Counted from the first letter of the stretch, positions 20,523 to 29,344 are shown. The stretch: 64,000 nucleotides of DNA from Tritonibacter multivorans (GCF_001458415.1 NZ_CYSD01000021.1:62001-126000); one strand, 5' to 3'. The notes: generated by a model not told the origin, from the letters alone. Numbers and translations are program-made.

Positions 20523-21350
20523 ATGCTTGATTTTGGAACTTTGCTGCCGCTTCTGGCGGTGGCCGCGGCGTCAGGTGTTGTCGGCGGCGTGCTGGCTGGG
20601 CTGTTGGGCGTTGGCGGCGGCATTGTCATTGTTCCTGCGCTTTACTTTGCCCTGTCTCTCAGCGGGATGGACCCGGCACTGACCATGCAGGTGGCGGTGG
20701 GGACATCACTGGCGACAATCGTCTTCACCTCGCTGTCGTCCAGCTGGGGGCATTACCAGAAGGGCGCGATTGACATGGGGCTTCTCCGTCTCTGGGCGCC
20801 AGCGATCCTTGTGGGCGTGGGCATCGGCGGGATCCTGGGCGGTGTCGTGTCCGGCTACGTGCTGATGGCGGTCTTTGCCACAGTGGCGCTGGCAGTGGCC
20901 ATCGACATGGTGTTGCGCAAACCAAAGACCGAGGTCGCAGCGCGCAGCTTTTCGCGCCCGGTCTGGGCCGGTCTGGGTGTCTTTGCCGGTGGCGTCTCCG
21001 CCATGATGGGGATTGGCGGCGGCACGGTCTGTGTGCCAGCGCTCAGCTTCCTTGGGTATGACATCCGCAAGGCCGTGGGCACTTCAGCGGCGATTGGTTT
21101 TGTCATCGGCCTGCCCGGCGCGCTGATCTATATGGCCACGGGGCTTGGCACCGAAGGGCTGCCGCCGTTTTCGTTCGGATATGTGAACCTGCTCTTGGCG
21201 GCGGTGATCATCCCATTGTCGACCACCTTTGCCCGCGTCGGCGTGAAGATCGCACATGCCATCCCGCCGCGGGCGCTGAAGCTGTGCTTTGGCCTGTTCC
21301 TTGCCATCACCTCGCTGCGGATGTTTGCCGACCTCTTTGGCGTGGTTTAA
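20523..21350 (+). CDS. TauE/SafE-family sulfite or sulfonate exporter
   Basis: A 275-residue membrane protein with about eight helices in two related halves, each with the TauE/SafE glycine motif (GLLGVGGGIVIVPAL near residue 28 and GIGGGTVCVPALSF near residue 160). The family exports sulfite, sulfoacetate or related anions and is common beside sulfonate degradation genes. ATG 20523 is chosen because the domain begins directly after it. Its stop overlaps the end of the convergent peroxidase gene. It could dispose of sulfite made by the monooxygenase at 28190-29344, but it is not in the same operon. Confidence 0.82.
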   Translation: MLDFGTLLPLLAVAAASGVVGGVLAGLLGVGGGIVIVPALYFALSLSGMDPALTMQVAVGTSLATIVFTSLSSSWGHYQKGAIDMGLLRLWAPAILVGVGIGGILGGVVSGYVLMAVFATVALAVAIDMVLRKPKTEVAARSFSRPVWAGLGVFAGGVSAMMGIGGGTVCVPALSFLGYDIRKAVGTSAAIGFVIGLPGALIYMATGLGTEGLPPFSFGYVNLLLAAVIIPLSTTFARVGVKIAHAIPPRALKLCFGLFLAITSLRMFADLFGVV

Positions 21351-22663
21351 GGGCGGTCTACCGGCAGGCCGGACGGCACGCTGTCGGGCACGCCAAAAGG
21401 CGGGTTGGTGACGCTGTCCGTACCGGTGAGGCTATGGAGGAAGGCCACAAGCGACGCGATCTCCGCATCGGTCCGCGCCGGGATAAAGATATCCCGCTTG
21501 GCGGCTTGACGCGTCATTTCGAACCGGTCATTGCGCACCATAAAGTCCACCGGTTGCAGCCACGGCACCTCTGGCAGGATCGGCATGTCGGTGGTCCAGT
21601 CCGCCCGCGCGGCGTCGGGGTCAAGGTGATGGCGGATCATCTCCTCGAGCGTGCGATACGCGCCATTGTGGCCGTAAGGCGCTGTCAGCGCGATATTTCT
21701 AAGCGCAGGTGTTTTAAACCGATAGGCATCCTCCAGCGCATCGCTTTCGCCCATACGGCCCACATCGCGGGCAATCAGATCAAATTTACGCGTGCGCCCG
21801 GGGCCAAAGGCTGGAAGGCCAAGGGCGTGGAATTTCAGGTCCGAGAACCGCGCGCCCGCGTGGCATCCCGAACAGCCTGCCGCTCCAAAGAACAGCTCTG
21901 CACCCGCCCGCGCCTGCCCGCTCAGCGCGTCTGTGTCACCTGCAAGGAAAGCATCAAAGGGACTGTCAAAACTGCGAAATTCCAAAGACATAAACGCCGC
22001 CAAAGAATTGGCAATTTCAACAATCGTGACCTCTTCGGGTTTGCTGATGTGATCAAAGGCCGCGACAAACATCGGGCCATACTCCGCGTTGACGCGCACC
22101 CGTTTGGCGATGATCGGCCAGCCCTTGTCGATCCGGTCAAACACCGCGCCCGCGACCTCGTTTTCCTCGGTGCCACCGGCCATTTCGCGCTCGGACGCCA
22201 TCGGGAACAGGGCCTGGGCGGCGAGGACAGAGTTGAGCCCCGGCGGCAGCCATTCCTCGGCGGGCGTATTGAAGCCATTGCCATAGATCGGATCGCGGGA
22301 GATGCGGCCGTCATGCATGACCACATGGACCTCGGACGCGCCCAAATTCCACAGCGCCGGCGCATTGCGCGGCACCCGGCGTTCAATGCGGCTGTGGCCT
22401 GTGCCGCCGGTGCGTGTGGGGCCCAGCCCGACACCGCCTTCACCAATGCCAAGCGATGTCCCATCGGACGAGCCAAAGGCGGGGTGATGGCAGGTTGCGC
22501 AGCTGATATTTCTGTTCCCGGACAGGATTTTATCATAAAACAGCAACTGACCAATGGCCGCCTGTTTGGCGTCGACGGGGAGGAAATCCGCAGGCCCAAG
22601 CGCCGGGGGATACTCCGTCGCCAGCGCAGGTGCCGCCATGCACGCCCCAAGGAGGAGACCCAC
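21347..22663 (-). CDS. dihaem cytochrome c peroxidase (MauG/CcpA family)
   Basis: About 438 residues. Two CXXCH haem sites are visible, CATCH (near residue 65) and CSGCH (near residue 275), in the order and spacing of dihaem peroxidases, with SNRNISCATCHHPAFGSSDG-like context and a C-terminal APYGHNGAYRTLEEMIRHH block. It is expected in the periplasm, reducing hydrogen peroxide or modifying a substrate. The start is uncertain: a GTG at 22663 gives a short signal-like leader (LLLGACMAAPALA) but has no good ribosome site; an ATG 24 bases downstream gives none. If GTG is right, only three bases separate it from the divergent Sel1 gene. Confidence 0.82.
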   Translation of the reverse strand: MGLLLGACMAAPALATEYPPALGPADFLPVDAKQAAIGQLLFYDKILSGNRNISCATCHHPAFGSSDGTSLGIGEGGVGLGPTRTGGTGHSRIERRVPRNAPALWNLGASEVHVVMHDGRISRDPIYGNGFNTPAEEWLPPGLNSVLAAQALFPMASEREMAGGTEENEVAGAVFDRIDKGWPIIAKRVRVNAEYGPMFVAAFDHISKPEEVTIVEIANSLAAFMSLEFRSFDSPFDAFLAGDTDALSGQARAGAELFFGAAGCSGCHAGARFSDLKFHALGLPAFGPGRTRKFDLIARDVGRMGESDALEDAYRFKTPALRNIALTAPYGHNGAYRTLEEMIRHHLDPDAARADWTTDMPILPEVPWLQPVDFMVRNDRFEMTRQAAKRDIFIPARTDAEIASLVAFLHSLTGTDSVTNPPFGVPDSVPSGLPVDRP

Positions 22664-22666
22664 CCA

Positions 22667-23143
22667 ATGCGCACGCTGTTGACCGCTGCCGTTCTGACCC
22701 TTGCGCCGCTTGCTGCGACCGCCGAGATTGAGGTGGCCCGCGACCTGATGGAGGCCGGAGACTACAAGGCGGCTTATGATGCGTTTCTGCCCGCCGCCAA
22801 ATCCGGCAATGCCGACGCGGAAGAGCTGATCGGCGTGCTCTATGCCCTTGGACTGGGTGTGGAACGCGACGATGAACGCGCGTTTGAGTGGTACCTGCGC
22901 AGCGCCATGAAGGGGCATCCGGGTGCGCAATCTGGCGTTGGCTGGTACTACGAGGTTGGACGTGGCCTGCCCGCCCCGGACCTGACCCGTGCTTACATGT
23001 GGTACACGCTGTCCGCGATCGGCGGCGACCCGGATGCGGCGATCAGCCTGGAAGAGGTGGTCAAAAAGATGACCCCGGCGCAGATTGAAAAAGCGCATAT
23101 CCTTGTCTCCGATTACAAGGGCTGGATGTACCCGTTCCACTGA
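22667..23143 (+). CDS. Sel1-repeat (TPR-like) exported protein
   Basis: A 158-residue protein with signal peptide (MRTLLTAAVLTLAPLAATA) and about three Sel1-like repeats: DYKAAYDAFLPAAKSGNADAEELIG, DERAFEWYLRSAMKGHPGAQSGVG and LTRAYMWYTLSAIGGDPDA. Such repeats form solenoids for protein contacts. AAGGAGGAG directly upstream fixes the ATG. It is divergent from the cytochrome c peroxidase with essentially no gap, so each promoter must lie within the other gene. Function unknown. Confidence 0.82.
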   Translation: MRTLLTAAVLTLAPLAATAEIEVARDLMEAGDYKAAYDAFLPAAKSGNADAEELIGVLYALGLGVERDDERAFEWYLRSAMKGHPGAQSGVGWYYEVGRGLPAPDLTRAYMWYTLSAIGGDPDAAISLEEVVKKMTPAQIEKAHILVSDYKGWMYPFH

Positions 23144-23182
23144 ACGGAACATTTGGCAAAAGGGAGAAAGGCGGGTGTTGGA

Positions 23183-23509
23183 TCAGCGAGAGCGGCGATC
23201 CGGCACCTCGAGGTCATAGACCAGAATGCCGTCCGCTCCCCCGGTACACAGCGCGCACAGCCGCGCACCAAGCGCACGATGGGTTGGGTGTTCGGCGTAT
23301 TCCGCTAAGGCATCCGCATCCCGGAAGCGGAGCACGAACCCGTGGCTGTAGCCTTGTGTTTTCTGTTCAAAATCGCGGTTCGGGCCGAATTCGGCACTCA
23401 AACAGCGCCGCAGGCTCATGGCAAAATCGCGCAGCTCTGACAAAATGGCCTGCCGCTGGGCGGCTGTCGCCGCATCCGAGAAATTGCAGAATACACAATG
23501 CAGGATCAT
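23183..23509 (-). CDS. Dabb (stress-responsive A/B barrel) domain protein
   Basis: A 108-residue protein starting MILHCVFCNF with the ferredoxin-like alpha/beta pattern of the Dabb family (GYSHGFVLRFRDADALAEYAEHPTHRAL is the typical second half, with the HP-x-H motif). The family forms dimeric barrels, some of them enzymes, many unknown. It lies downstream of dctP on the same strand but after a strong terminator, so it is probably a separate unit. It is convergent with the Sel1 gene. Confidence 0.78.
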   Translation of the reverse strand: MILHCVFCNFSDAATAAQRQAILSELRDFAMSLRRCLSAEFGPNRDFEQKTQGYSHGFVLRFRDADALAEYAEHPTHRALGARLCALCTGGADGILVYDLEVPDRRSR

Positions 23510-23557
23510 ACCTGCGCCTCCCCTTCCCTCACGTTCCTCCCCGAACGTATAGGAAAA

Positions 23558-23591
23558 GGGCCGCCGCGCAATGCGACGGCCCCCGTTTTTT
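23558..23591 (-). terminator. terminator after dctP
   Basis: GGGCCGCCGC (23558-23567) pairs with GCGACGGCCC (23573-23582) with one mismatch, loop GCAAT. On the minus strand it is followed by CCCTTTTCC; on the plus strand by TTTTTT. It closes the TRAP transporter operon. Confidence 0.8.
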
Positions 23592-23599
23592 ACGAGACC

Positions 23600-24661
23600 T
23601 TAGTTCAGGTCTTTTGCCAGATCGGCACCAATTTCAGCTTCGGCTTCGGCAACGGCCTCTGTCAGCGCAGTGAAGATTTCATCACCGCGGGACACATTGG
23701 ACTTGAACCAGTCGTAAACCGGCGTTGCGGCCTCTTTGAAGGCTGCTTTTTGCGCCGGTGTCGGCACATAAAGATCACCACCGCCTGCGACGAATTCTTC
23801 GTAAGCTGCAATGGACTTACGCTTCGGGGACGCAAAAGTTGCCTGCTGCAGGGCGTAGAAGCCGTCCACAACCACGCGGCGCATGTCTTCGGGCATCGCC
23901 ATGAAGTTCTGGTTGGACATCCACCACATTGCGCCCATGTAGGCGTGGCCGTCGAGGGTGACATACTTCAGGCCGGCATCGGGGAATTTCATGCCCATGA
24001 TGTCGGTGATGCCGTTCTTGGAGCCTTCAACAACGCCAGTCTGGAAGGAGGTGAAGAGTTCCGGCCACGGGATCGGGGTCGGCGATGCCCCTAGCGCTTT
24101 GACGAGTTCCTGCGGCAGGTCGGCAACCACGGTGCGAATCTTCAGACCTTCCATGTCCGAAGGCTCTGCGATGCGGCGTTTGGTGTTGGCGAAGTTGCGC
24201 CAGCCGCCGGTGTTGCCGATGGTCATCAGACGGATGGTGTCGCCGGAATCTTCCAACGCCATGTCACGCATTGTGCGGGTGAATTCGCCGGACAGGACGG
24301 ATTCTGCGATCCGGTCATCAGACATCAAATAGGGCAGATCCATAACCTGCACATAGGGGAACAGGCCCGCTGCACCCGAGGAGGTGGACACAAAGACGTC
24401 AATGGAGCCGTCCGCCACGCCTTGCAGACACTCTGCGCCGTTGGAGCACAGCTGGGTGCCGATGAACAGCTCAACCTCGATCGCGCCGTTGGAGGCCGCT
24501 TCGACGTAGTTTTTGAACACAACGAGACCGTCATAGTCTTCGTCGTTTTCGTTGGAGTTTGCGGTGGCACGGATCTTGTAGTCCGCAGCCGTCGCAGCAG
24601 TCAGCGCGGTGCCTGCCATCATGGCCGCCAGTGCGGCGGTTTTCAAAGCCTTTTTGAGCAT
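23600..24661 (-). CDS. dctP: TRAP transporter solute-binding protein (DctP family)
   Basis: A 353-residue periplasmic protein with signal peptide (ends TALTAATAA) and the DctP fold: FKNYVEAASNGAIEVELFIG, GLKIRTVVADLPQELVKALGASPTPIPWPEL with the conserved Arg that binds the ligand's anionic group, and FQTGVVEGSKNGITDI. It captures an anionic solute for DctQM. The operon lies directly downstream of the smoCBA-like genes, so the ligand may be sulfoquinovose or its glyceride; this is inference, since TRAP proteins of known specificity mostly bind carboxylates and some sulfonates. Confidence 0.93.
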   Translation of the reverse strand: MLKKALKTAALAAMMAGTALTAATAADYKIRATANSNENDEDYDGLVVFKNYVEAASNGAIEVELFIGTQLCSNGAECLQGVADGSIDVFVSTSSGAAGLFPYVQVMDLPYLMSDDRIAESVLSGEFTRTMRDMALEDSGDTIRLMTIGNTGGWRNFANTKRRIAEPSDMEGLKIRTVVADLPQELVKALGASPTPIPWPELFTSFQTGVVEGSKNGITDIMGMKFPDAGLKYVTLDGHAYMGAMWWMSNQNFMAMPEDMRRVVVDGFYALQQATFASPKRKSIAAYEEFVAGGGDLYVPTPAQKAAFKEAATPVYDWFKSNVSRGDEIFTALTEAVAEAEAEIGADLAKDLN

Positions 24662-24687
24662 GGTTTTCCTCCCTTAAGCTCTTCTTC

Positions 24688-25977
24688 TTAGTTCACGAAC
24701 CCGGTGATGCGCGGGATCGTCATGGAAATGGCTGGAATGAAAGTGATCAGGAAAATCACAATGATTTCAACAGCCAAAAACGGCAAAATTGCACGTGCAA
24801 TCGTCGTAACCCGTTCACCGGACACAGCTGACGCAACGAAAAGCACCAGTCCCATGGGCGGTGTGGCCAGACCAACGGTCAGGTTGACACACATGATGAT
24901 TGCGAAATGCACAGAGTCGACGCCAAGGCTGGTGAACACCGGCCCCAAAATCGGCCCCAGAATAATGATGGCCGGGCCCGCATCGAGGAACATACCGACC
25001 ACGAACAACAAGAGGTTGATCAGGAACAGCAGCAGAAGCGGGTTCTCGGTCAGGGTCAGGATGAACTCTGCCAGATGCTCGGGCGCGTGCGACAGCGACA
25101 CCACGGTCTTGAAGGACATCGCCGCGCCAACCAGCAGCAGCACCACGGCCGAGGTCAGACCGGCGCGCGCCAGCACGTCAGGCAGTTCGGACACCCGCAG
25201 GGTCTTCAGCACAAACAGACCAATCACCAGCGCGTATGCCACAGCAATTGCCGCTGCCTCGGTTGGTGTAAAGATGCCCGCAAGGATACCACCCAGAATG
25301 ATGACGGGTGTCATCAGCGGGAAGAACGCCTTGAGGCTCGCCTGACCGCGTTCACCCCAAGTGTAGCGGCGCGAAGCGACCGGGAAGTCGTAGCGGTCTG
25401 CCATCACCTTGACCATGAACATCAGGCCAAGGCCAACCATGACACCAGGCACAATGCCCGCAAGGAACAGCGCCGCGACGCTTTCGCCCATGACGTAAGC
25501 GTAGATGATCATAATGCCCGAGGGCGGAATGATCGGACCAATCACGGAGCTGGCCGCGGTGATCGCAGCGGCGAATTTACGGGAATAGCCCTGCTTCTCC
25601 ATCGCCGGGATCAGCATCGACCCCAGAGCGGATGTGTCTGCCACAGCCGACCCCGAAAGACCCGCAAACAGCATCGACGACAGCACGTTCACATGCGCCA
25701 GACCACCGCGCAGGTGGCCCATCAGGGCTTGGGCAAATTCGACCAGCCGCAGGGTGATGCCACCGCGGTTCATCAGCTCGCCTGCGAGCATAAAGAACGG
25801 GATCGCCATCAGCGGGAAGCTGTCCATCCCGTTGTAAAGGTTGCGGTACAGCAGCGTGATGTCGCGCTCTTGGCCGTTCAGCCACAACAGGAAGCCGGGC
25901 GCGGCCAGCAGGCCAAAGAACACCGGCAGGCCGATCATCAGAAGGACCAGAAAGACAGGAAGGAACCAGATCAGCAT
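24688..25977 (-). CDS. dctM: TRAP transporter large permease (DctM family)
   Basis: A 429-residue protein with about twelve transmembrane segments. Family blocks: FFMLAGELMNRGGITLRLVEFA, GLSGSAVADTSALGSMLIPAM, FTPTEAAAIAVAYALVIG and VNLTVGLATPPMGLVLFVAS. It is the sodium-driven translocating subunit. Its ATG overlaps the dctQ stop by one base (TAATG), and dctP begins 26 bases after its stop. Confidence 0.96.
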   Translation of the reverse strand: MLIWFLPVFLVLLMIGLPVFFGLLAAPGFLLWLNGQERDITLLYRNLYNGMDSFPLMAIPFFMLAGELMNRGGITLRLVEFAQALMGHLRGGLAHVNVLSSMLFAGLSGSAVADTSALGSMLIPAMEKQGYSRKFAAAITAASSVIGPIIPPSGIMIIYAYVMGESVAALFLAGIVPGVMVGLGLMFMVKVMADRYDFPVASRRYTWGERGQASLKAFFPLMTPVIILGGILAGIFTPTEAAAIAVAYALVIGLFVLKTLRVSELPDVLARAGLTSAVVLLLVGAAMSFKTVVSLSHAPEHLAEFILTLTENPLLLLFLINLLLFVVGMFLDAGPAIIILGPILGPVFTSLGVDSVHFAIIMCVNLTVGLATPPMGLVLFVASAVSGERVTTIARAILPFLAVEIIVIFLITFIPAISMTIPRITGFVN

Positions 25978-26567
25978 TATTCAGCACCTCCGACTTCGGC
26001 TGCATCAAGAGACGGCAGGGCATCATCCCCACCCAGAAGCGAGACGATCCGGTGCAGGATCAGTTCAATATTCACAAGGATCAGCAGCGCGATGCCGACC
26101 AGAAGGGACCACATCATCCACGACCGTGGCACGCGGTACCAGTCGTCAAAGCCAAAGGATGTGGGCACATAAAGCGATGCGGTGGCGAAACGGCCGCCAA
26201 TGCCGGTGACTTCCTTATAGCCGATCTGCACACCCACGGTCAGAACCGTGAGCGAGACCGCCAGCAGGAACAGCATCAGGACGCTGAAGGCGCGTTTCGG
26301 GAGCGCCGCTGTCACAGTGTCAATCGCAGCAAAACCGCCCTGACGGAACGCGGTGGGCGCCATCAGACCGGTCATCCAAAGCATGCAGAAACGCGCCGCC
26401 TCGTCTGGCCAAGGGAGCGCGTTGTTCAGAACATAGCGGAAAAAGACCTGCACAAGGATCGCAACAACCATCGCGGCCACGGCCACGACTCCGATCCACC
26501 TGCCAATTCGCAGCAGCGTGCCATTCACCCAATACAGCAGTGTCACCACCGCCATCAGTGCCTTCAT
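25977..26567 (-). CDS. dctQ: TRAP transporter small permease (DctQ family)
   Basis: A 196-residue protein with four hydrophobic helices and the DctQ pattern (QVFFRYVLNNALPWPDEAARFCMLWMTGLMAPTAFRQGG). ATG 26567 has GGAGGAAG at ideal spacing; a farther in-frame start at 26654 runs through the leader and is rejected. First gene of dctQMP, 199 bases after the flavin reductase gene, with only a modest hairpin between, so read-through from the monooxygenase operon is likely. Confidence 0.92.
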   Translation of the reverse strand: MKALMAVVTLLYWVNGTLLRIGRWIGVVAVAAMVVAILVQVFFRYVLNNALPWPDEAARFCMLWMTGLMAPTAFRQGGFAAIDTVTAALPKRAFSVLMLFLLAVSLTVLTVGVQIGYKEVTGIGGRFATASLYVPTSFGFDDWYRVPRSWMMWSLLVGIALLILVNIELILHRIVSLLGGDDALPSLDAAEVGGAE

Positions 26568-26646
26568 ATTGTCTTCCTCCCACGGCCCCGGCCCTGCCTG
26601 ATCACAGCATGGGCCACTCCGCACAGTATTTTTCTCTTTCGCCACC

Positions 26647-26665
26647 CCCGCCAAGACCTGGCGGG
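26647..26665 (-). repeat. stem-loop between flavin reductase gene and dctQ
   Basis: CCCGCCA (26647-26653) and TGGCGGG (26659-26665), loop AGACC. It has no T-run on the minus strand, so it is an mRNA processing or attenuating hairpin rather than a full terminator. Confidence 0.45.
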
Positions 26666-26766
26666 AGCGGCGTGTTTAGGTGGCCCTTTTGCGGATCACA
26701 ATCCCCGATTGGCACCAGTGTTCGCGTCTGGAACCAAAGGGTTGGATCACGGGCTTCTCAACGGGA

Positions 26767-27285
26767 TCAGCTGCCGGTGAATTGGCCGATCTGACCTTTG
26801 AAAAAGGCCAGCGCGTCTCCCTCTTCGCGCATTTCCGCCCGGTTTACGGTGCCCAGAACAATGGTGTGATCACCACCGTCATAGACAGCCTTCCGGGTGC
26901 ATTCGAAACGCGCCAGGCAGTTTTCAAGGACCGGCACACCTTCGGCATTTTTGGCCAGATCCATGGACCGCAGGCCATAGACGTCTTTGGCCACCTGCCA
27001 GCACAGATCGCTCTGCTCGGTTGCCAGCACGTGGATGGCGTAATGTTCGGCCGCATCGAAATAGGGGAAACGGCGCGAATTGCGGTCGGGCGACCACAGA
27101 ACCATCGGCGGTGTCAGCGACACGGAGGAAAAGCTGTTGGCGGTGATCGCCACCACACCCTCGGGCGTGTTGGCGGTCACGATGGTCACCCCGGTTGCGA
27201 AACGCCCAAAGGCGTCGCGCAACAGGCGGGTGTTGCTTTCATCCGGTACAAAGGCAGTGCTGCTGTTTGGCATATCCAGTCCCAT
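26767..27285 (-). CDS. smoA: FMN reductase of a two-component monooxygenase (SmoA-like)
   Basis: A 172-residue flavin reductase of the split-barrel family: LLRDAFGRFATGVTIVTA, ITANSFSSVSLTPPMVLWSPDRNSR, and HTIVLGTVNRAE near the end. Such proteins reduce FMN with NAD(P)H and hand it to a monooxygenase. It lies 14 bases after the aldo-keto reductase gene in the run monooxygenase-AKR-reductase. This set matches smoC-smoB-smoA of oxidative sulfoquinovose desulfurization in Agrobacterium. The family call is secure; the gene name is inferred from the trio. Confidence 0.72.
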   Translation of the reverse strand: MGLDMPNSSTAFVPDESNTRLLRDAFGRFATGVTIVTANTPEGVVAITANSFSSVSLTPPMVLWSPDRNSRRFPYFDAAEHYAIHVLATEQSDLCWQVAKDVYGLRSMDLAKNAEGVPVLENCLARFECTRKAVYDGGDHTIVLGTVNRAEMREEGDALAFFKGQIGQFTGS

Positions 27286-27299
27286 GTCAGTGCTCTCCC

Positions 27300-28190
27300 T
27301 TAGGGAACCTCGGTGCCCAGAGCCGCCTCATAGAGGAGGTACCAGGTTTCGCGGTCCAGCTCGACTTTCAGCGCATCGGAGATCTTCTTGATGCGGTCGA
27401 TATTGTTGGTGCCCAGAACCGGCAGGATTTTCGCCGGGTGACGCAGCAGGAAGGCCACGGCCACAGCGGCGCGGTCCACACCTTGGGCGGCGGCGATGGT
27501 GTCCAGACGGGTTGCAAGTTCACTGTCCCCGGTCATCAGGCTGCCACCACCAAGCGGGGACCACGCCATCAGCGCGTCGCCATTTTTCTGGTGGAAGGCC
27601 AGATCGCCATTGGTGAAGGGGGAAATCTCGCCCAGCGAAATCTCGATCTGGTTGGTCGCCAGTTTGGTCGACATCGCAGATTGCAGCAGATCCCAGTCAT
27701 AGGGGCGGAAGTTCGACACGCCGACGGATTTGACCTTGCCAGATTTGACCAGATCATCCAGCGTCGCGCCGGTCTCATGATGGTCCATCAGCGGGTCCGG
27801 GCGGTGGATCAGCAAGAGGTCAATCTGCTCGATGCCCATCTCGGTCAGCGAGGTTTCAACCGACTTCTCAATGTGGGCCCGAGAAGTGTCGTAGTATTTG
27901 ACCTTCGCGTCAGAATAGCGACCGCAGGGCGCGACGATGTCGCATTTGGTCACGATTTCCATCTTCTCGCGCAGGGACGGGTTGGCCTTCAGCGCGCCGC
28001 CAAGGATCGCTTCGGCACCGTAGTCGCCGTAGATATCCGCTTGGTCAAAGGTAGTGATGCCTTGTTCAAGGCAGGCGTTGATCTTGGCTTCAACGGTGGC
28101 GGGCGACGTGTCTTCCACGTCCCCAATGCGCCACATGCCATAGACAAGGCGGCTGAAATCCAGATCGTCGTTTAGTTTAATACGGTCCAT
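27300..28190 (-). CDS. smoB: aldo-keto reductase (SmoB-like, 6-oxo-glucose reductase candidate)
   Basis: A 296-residue (beta-alpha)8 aldo-keto reductase starting MDRIKLNDDLDFSRLVYGMWRI. The catalytic tetrad is visible: Asp near 49 (TTFDQADIYG), Tyr54, Lys82 (VTKCDI) and His129 (LLLIHRPDP); the NADPH-binding end is LPVLGTNNIDRIKK. In the known sulfoquinovose monooxygenase route the AKR SmoB reduces 6-oxo-glucose to glucose. The ATG overlaps the upstream monooxygenase stop (TAATG). Alternative: a general YdhF-like reductase, but the coupling to a sulfonate-type monooxygenase argues for the pathway role. Confidence 0.72.
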   Translation of the reverse strand: MDRIKLNDDLDFSRLVYGMWRIGDVEDTSPATVEAKINACLEQGITTFDQADIYGDYGAEAILGGALKANPSLREKMEIVTKCDIVAPCGRYSDAKVKYYDTSRAHIEKSVETSLTEMGIEQIDLLLIHRPDPLMDHHETGATLDDLVKSGKVKSVGVSNFRPYDWDLLQSAMSTKLATNQIEISLGEISPFTNGDLAFHQKNGDALMAWSPLGGGSLMTGDSELATRLDTIAAAQGVDRAAVAVAFLLRHPAKILPVLGTNNIDRIKKISDALKVELDRETWYLLYEAALGTEVP

Positions 28191-29344
28191 TAGCGGCGAA
28201 CTCCTACGCCAAGGGGTGTTTCCGGGGTGCTTGCGGGCACGCGGCCATAGGCCTCGGGCAGCGAGCATGTTTTCAGGTTCGGCAGAATGCGGGCGCCGAA
28301 ATGTTTGGCTTCCTCGAGGTGGGGATAGCCAGAGAAGATAAAGGCGCGCATGCCCATCTTCTGGTATTCTTCGATCTTGGACATGACCTGATCAGTCGAG
28401 CCAACCAGCGCCGCACCACAGCCAGAGCGCGCACGGCCAACGCCGGTCCAGAGGTTCGGCTCGATGTAGCCGAAGTCATCCGCGTTGTCGCGGTTTTTCG
28501 CCTGATGGCTGACGCCAAGGGATTTTGCATCCAGCGCGCGTTCGCGGATCGCGGTGCCCTGCTCATCATCCAGTTTGGAGACGATGTATTCGGCGTATTC
28601 TTTCGCCTCGGCCTCGGTGTCGCGCACGATCATGTGGACGCGCAGACCGTAGTCCAGCGTGCGGTCGTATTTCTCGGCGACCGCGTTGACGGCTTTCATC
28701 CGGCCTGCCAGCTCTTCTTTTTTCTCCGGCCACATCAGGTAGACGTCGCAGTGCTGACCACACAGCTCCAGCGCATCGGGGGAGTAGCCACCAAAATACA
28801 GCAGCGGGCCGCCGGTCTGATAGGGGCGCACGGGGTCGGTTGTCAGACCTTTGAAGTTATAAACTTCGCCTTCGTAGTTGATCTCGTCCTGAGTCCAGGC
28901 CTGCTTCAGGATCTCCACCACTTCGCGGGAGCGCTGGTAGCGGTAGGGGCTGGGCTCTTTCTGACCGGGGAAGTCAGAGGAGATGATATTGACGGTCAGG
29001 CGACCTTCGAGCATGTGGTCGAGCGTCGCCAGCGTGCGTGCCAGCATGATCGGTTGCATTTCGCCGCAGCGCACAGCCGCCAGAAGGTTGATCTTGTCGG
29101 TGATCGGCGCACAGCCGGACACAAAGGACAGCGTGTCCTGACCCACCTGATAGGAGGACGGGCACAGAATGTTGCGGAAGCCTTGCTTTTCGGCCTCTTT
29201 CACGATGTTTGAACAATGCGCCCAGGAAGACCGCAGATCCCCATCCGGCACACCCAGAAACTGGTAGTCATCCGAGCACAGCGCAGCGAACCAGGACACC
29301 TCAGCGGCGTCAAGATCAGGGGATGTAATAGGGACGACGGTCAT
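28190..29344 (-). CDS. smoC: FMNH2-dependent sulfonate monooxygenase (SmoC-like, sulfoquinovose monooxygenase candidate)
   Basis: A 384-residue luciferase-like monooxygenase of the SsuD (alkanesulfonate) group: DLRSSWAHCSNIVKEAEKQGF, PIMLARTLATLDHMLEGRLTVNIIS, PYRYQRSREVVEILKQAW, PLLYFGGYSPDALELC and the C-terminal VGSTDQVMSKIEEYQKMGMRAFIFSGYPHLEEA. These enzymes use reduced flavin and oxygen to cleave a C-S bond, releasing sulfite and an aldehyde. Directly coupled to an AKR and a flavin reductase, the smo arrangement, rather than to ssuABC. First gene of the minus-strand operon, divergent from a GntR regulator. Confidence 0.72.
   Translation of the reverse strand: MTVVPITSPDLDAAEVSWFAALCSDDYQFLGVPDGDLRSSWAHCSNIVKEAEKQGFRNILCPSSYQVGQDTLSFVSGCAPITDKINLLAAVRCGEMQPIMLARTLATLDHMLEGRLTVNIISSDFPGQKEPSPYRYQRSREVVEILKQAWTQDEINYEGEVYNFKGLTTDPVRPYQTGGPLLYFGGYSPDALELCGQHCDVYLMWPEKKEELAGRMKAVNAVAEKYDRTLDYGLRVHMIVRDTEAEAKEYAEYIVSKLDDEQGTAIRERALDAKSLGVSHQAKNRDNADDFGYIEPNLWTGVGRARSGCGAALVGSTDQVMSKIEEYQKMGMRAFIFSGYPHLEEAKHFGARILPNLKTCSLPEAYGRVPASTPETPLGVGVRR

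Noticed and set aside
28190-29344. Plain alkanesulfonate monooxygenase SsuD
   Set aside because: No ssuABC transporter is adjacent and an AKR is coupled to it, which fits the smo trio better; still kept as an alternative.
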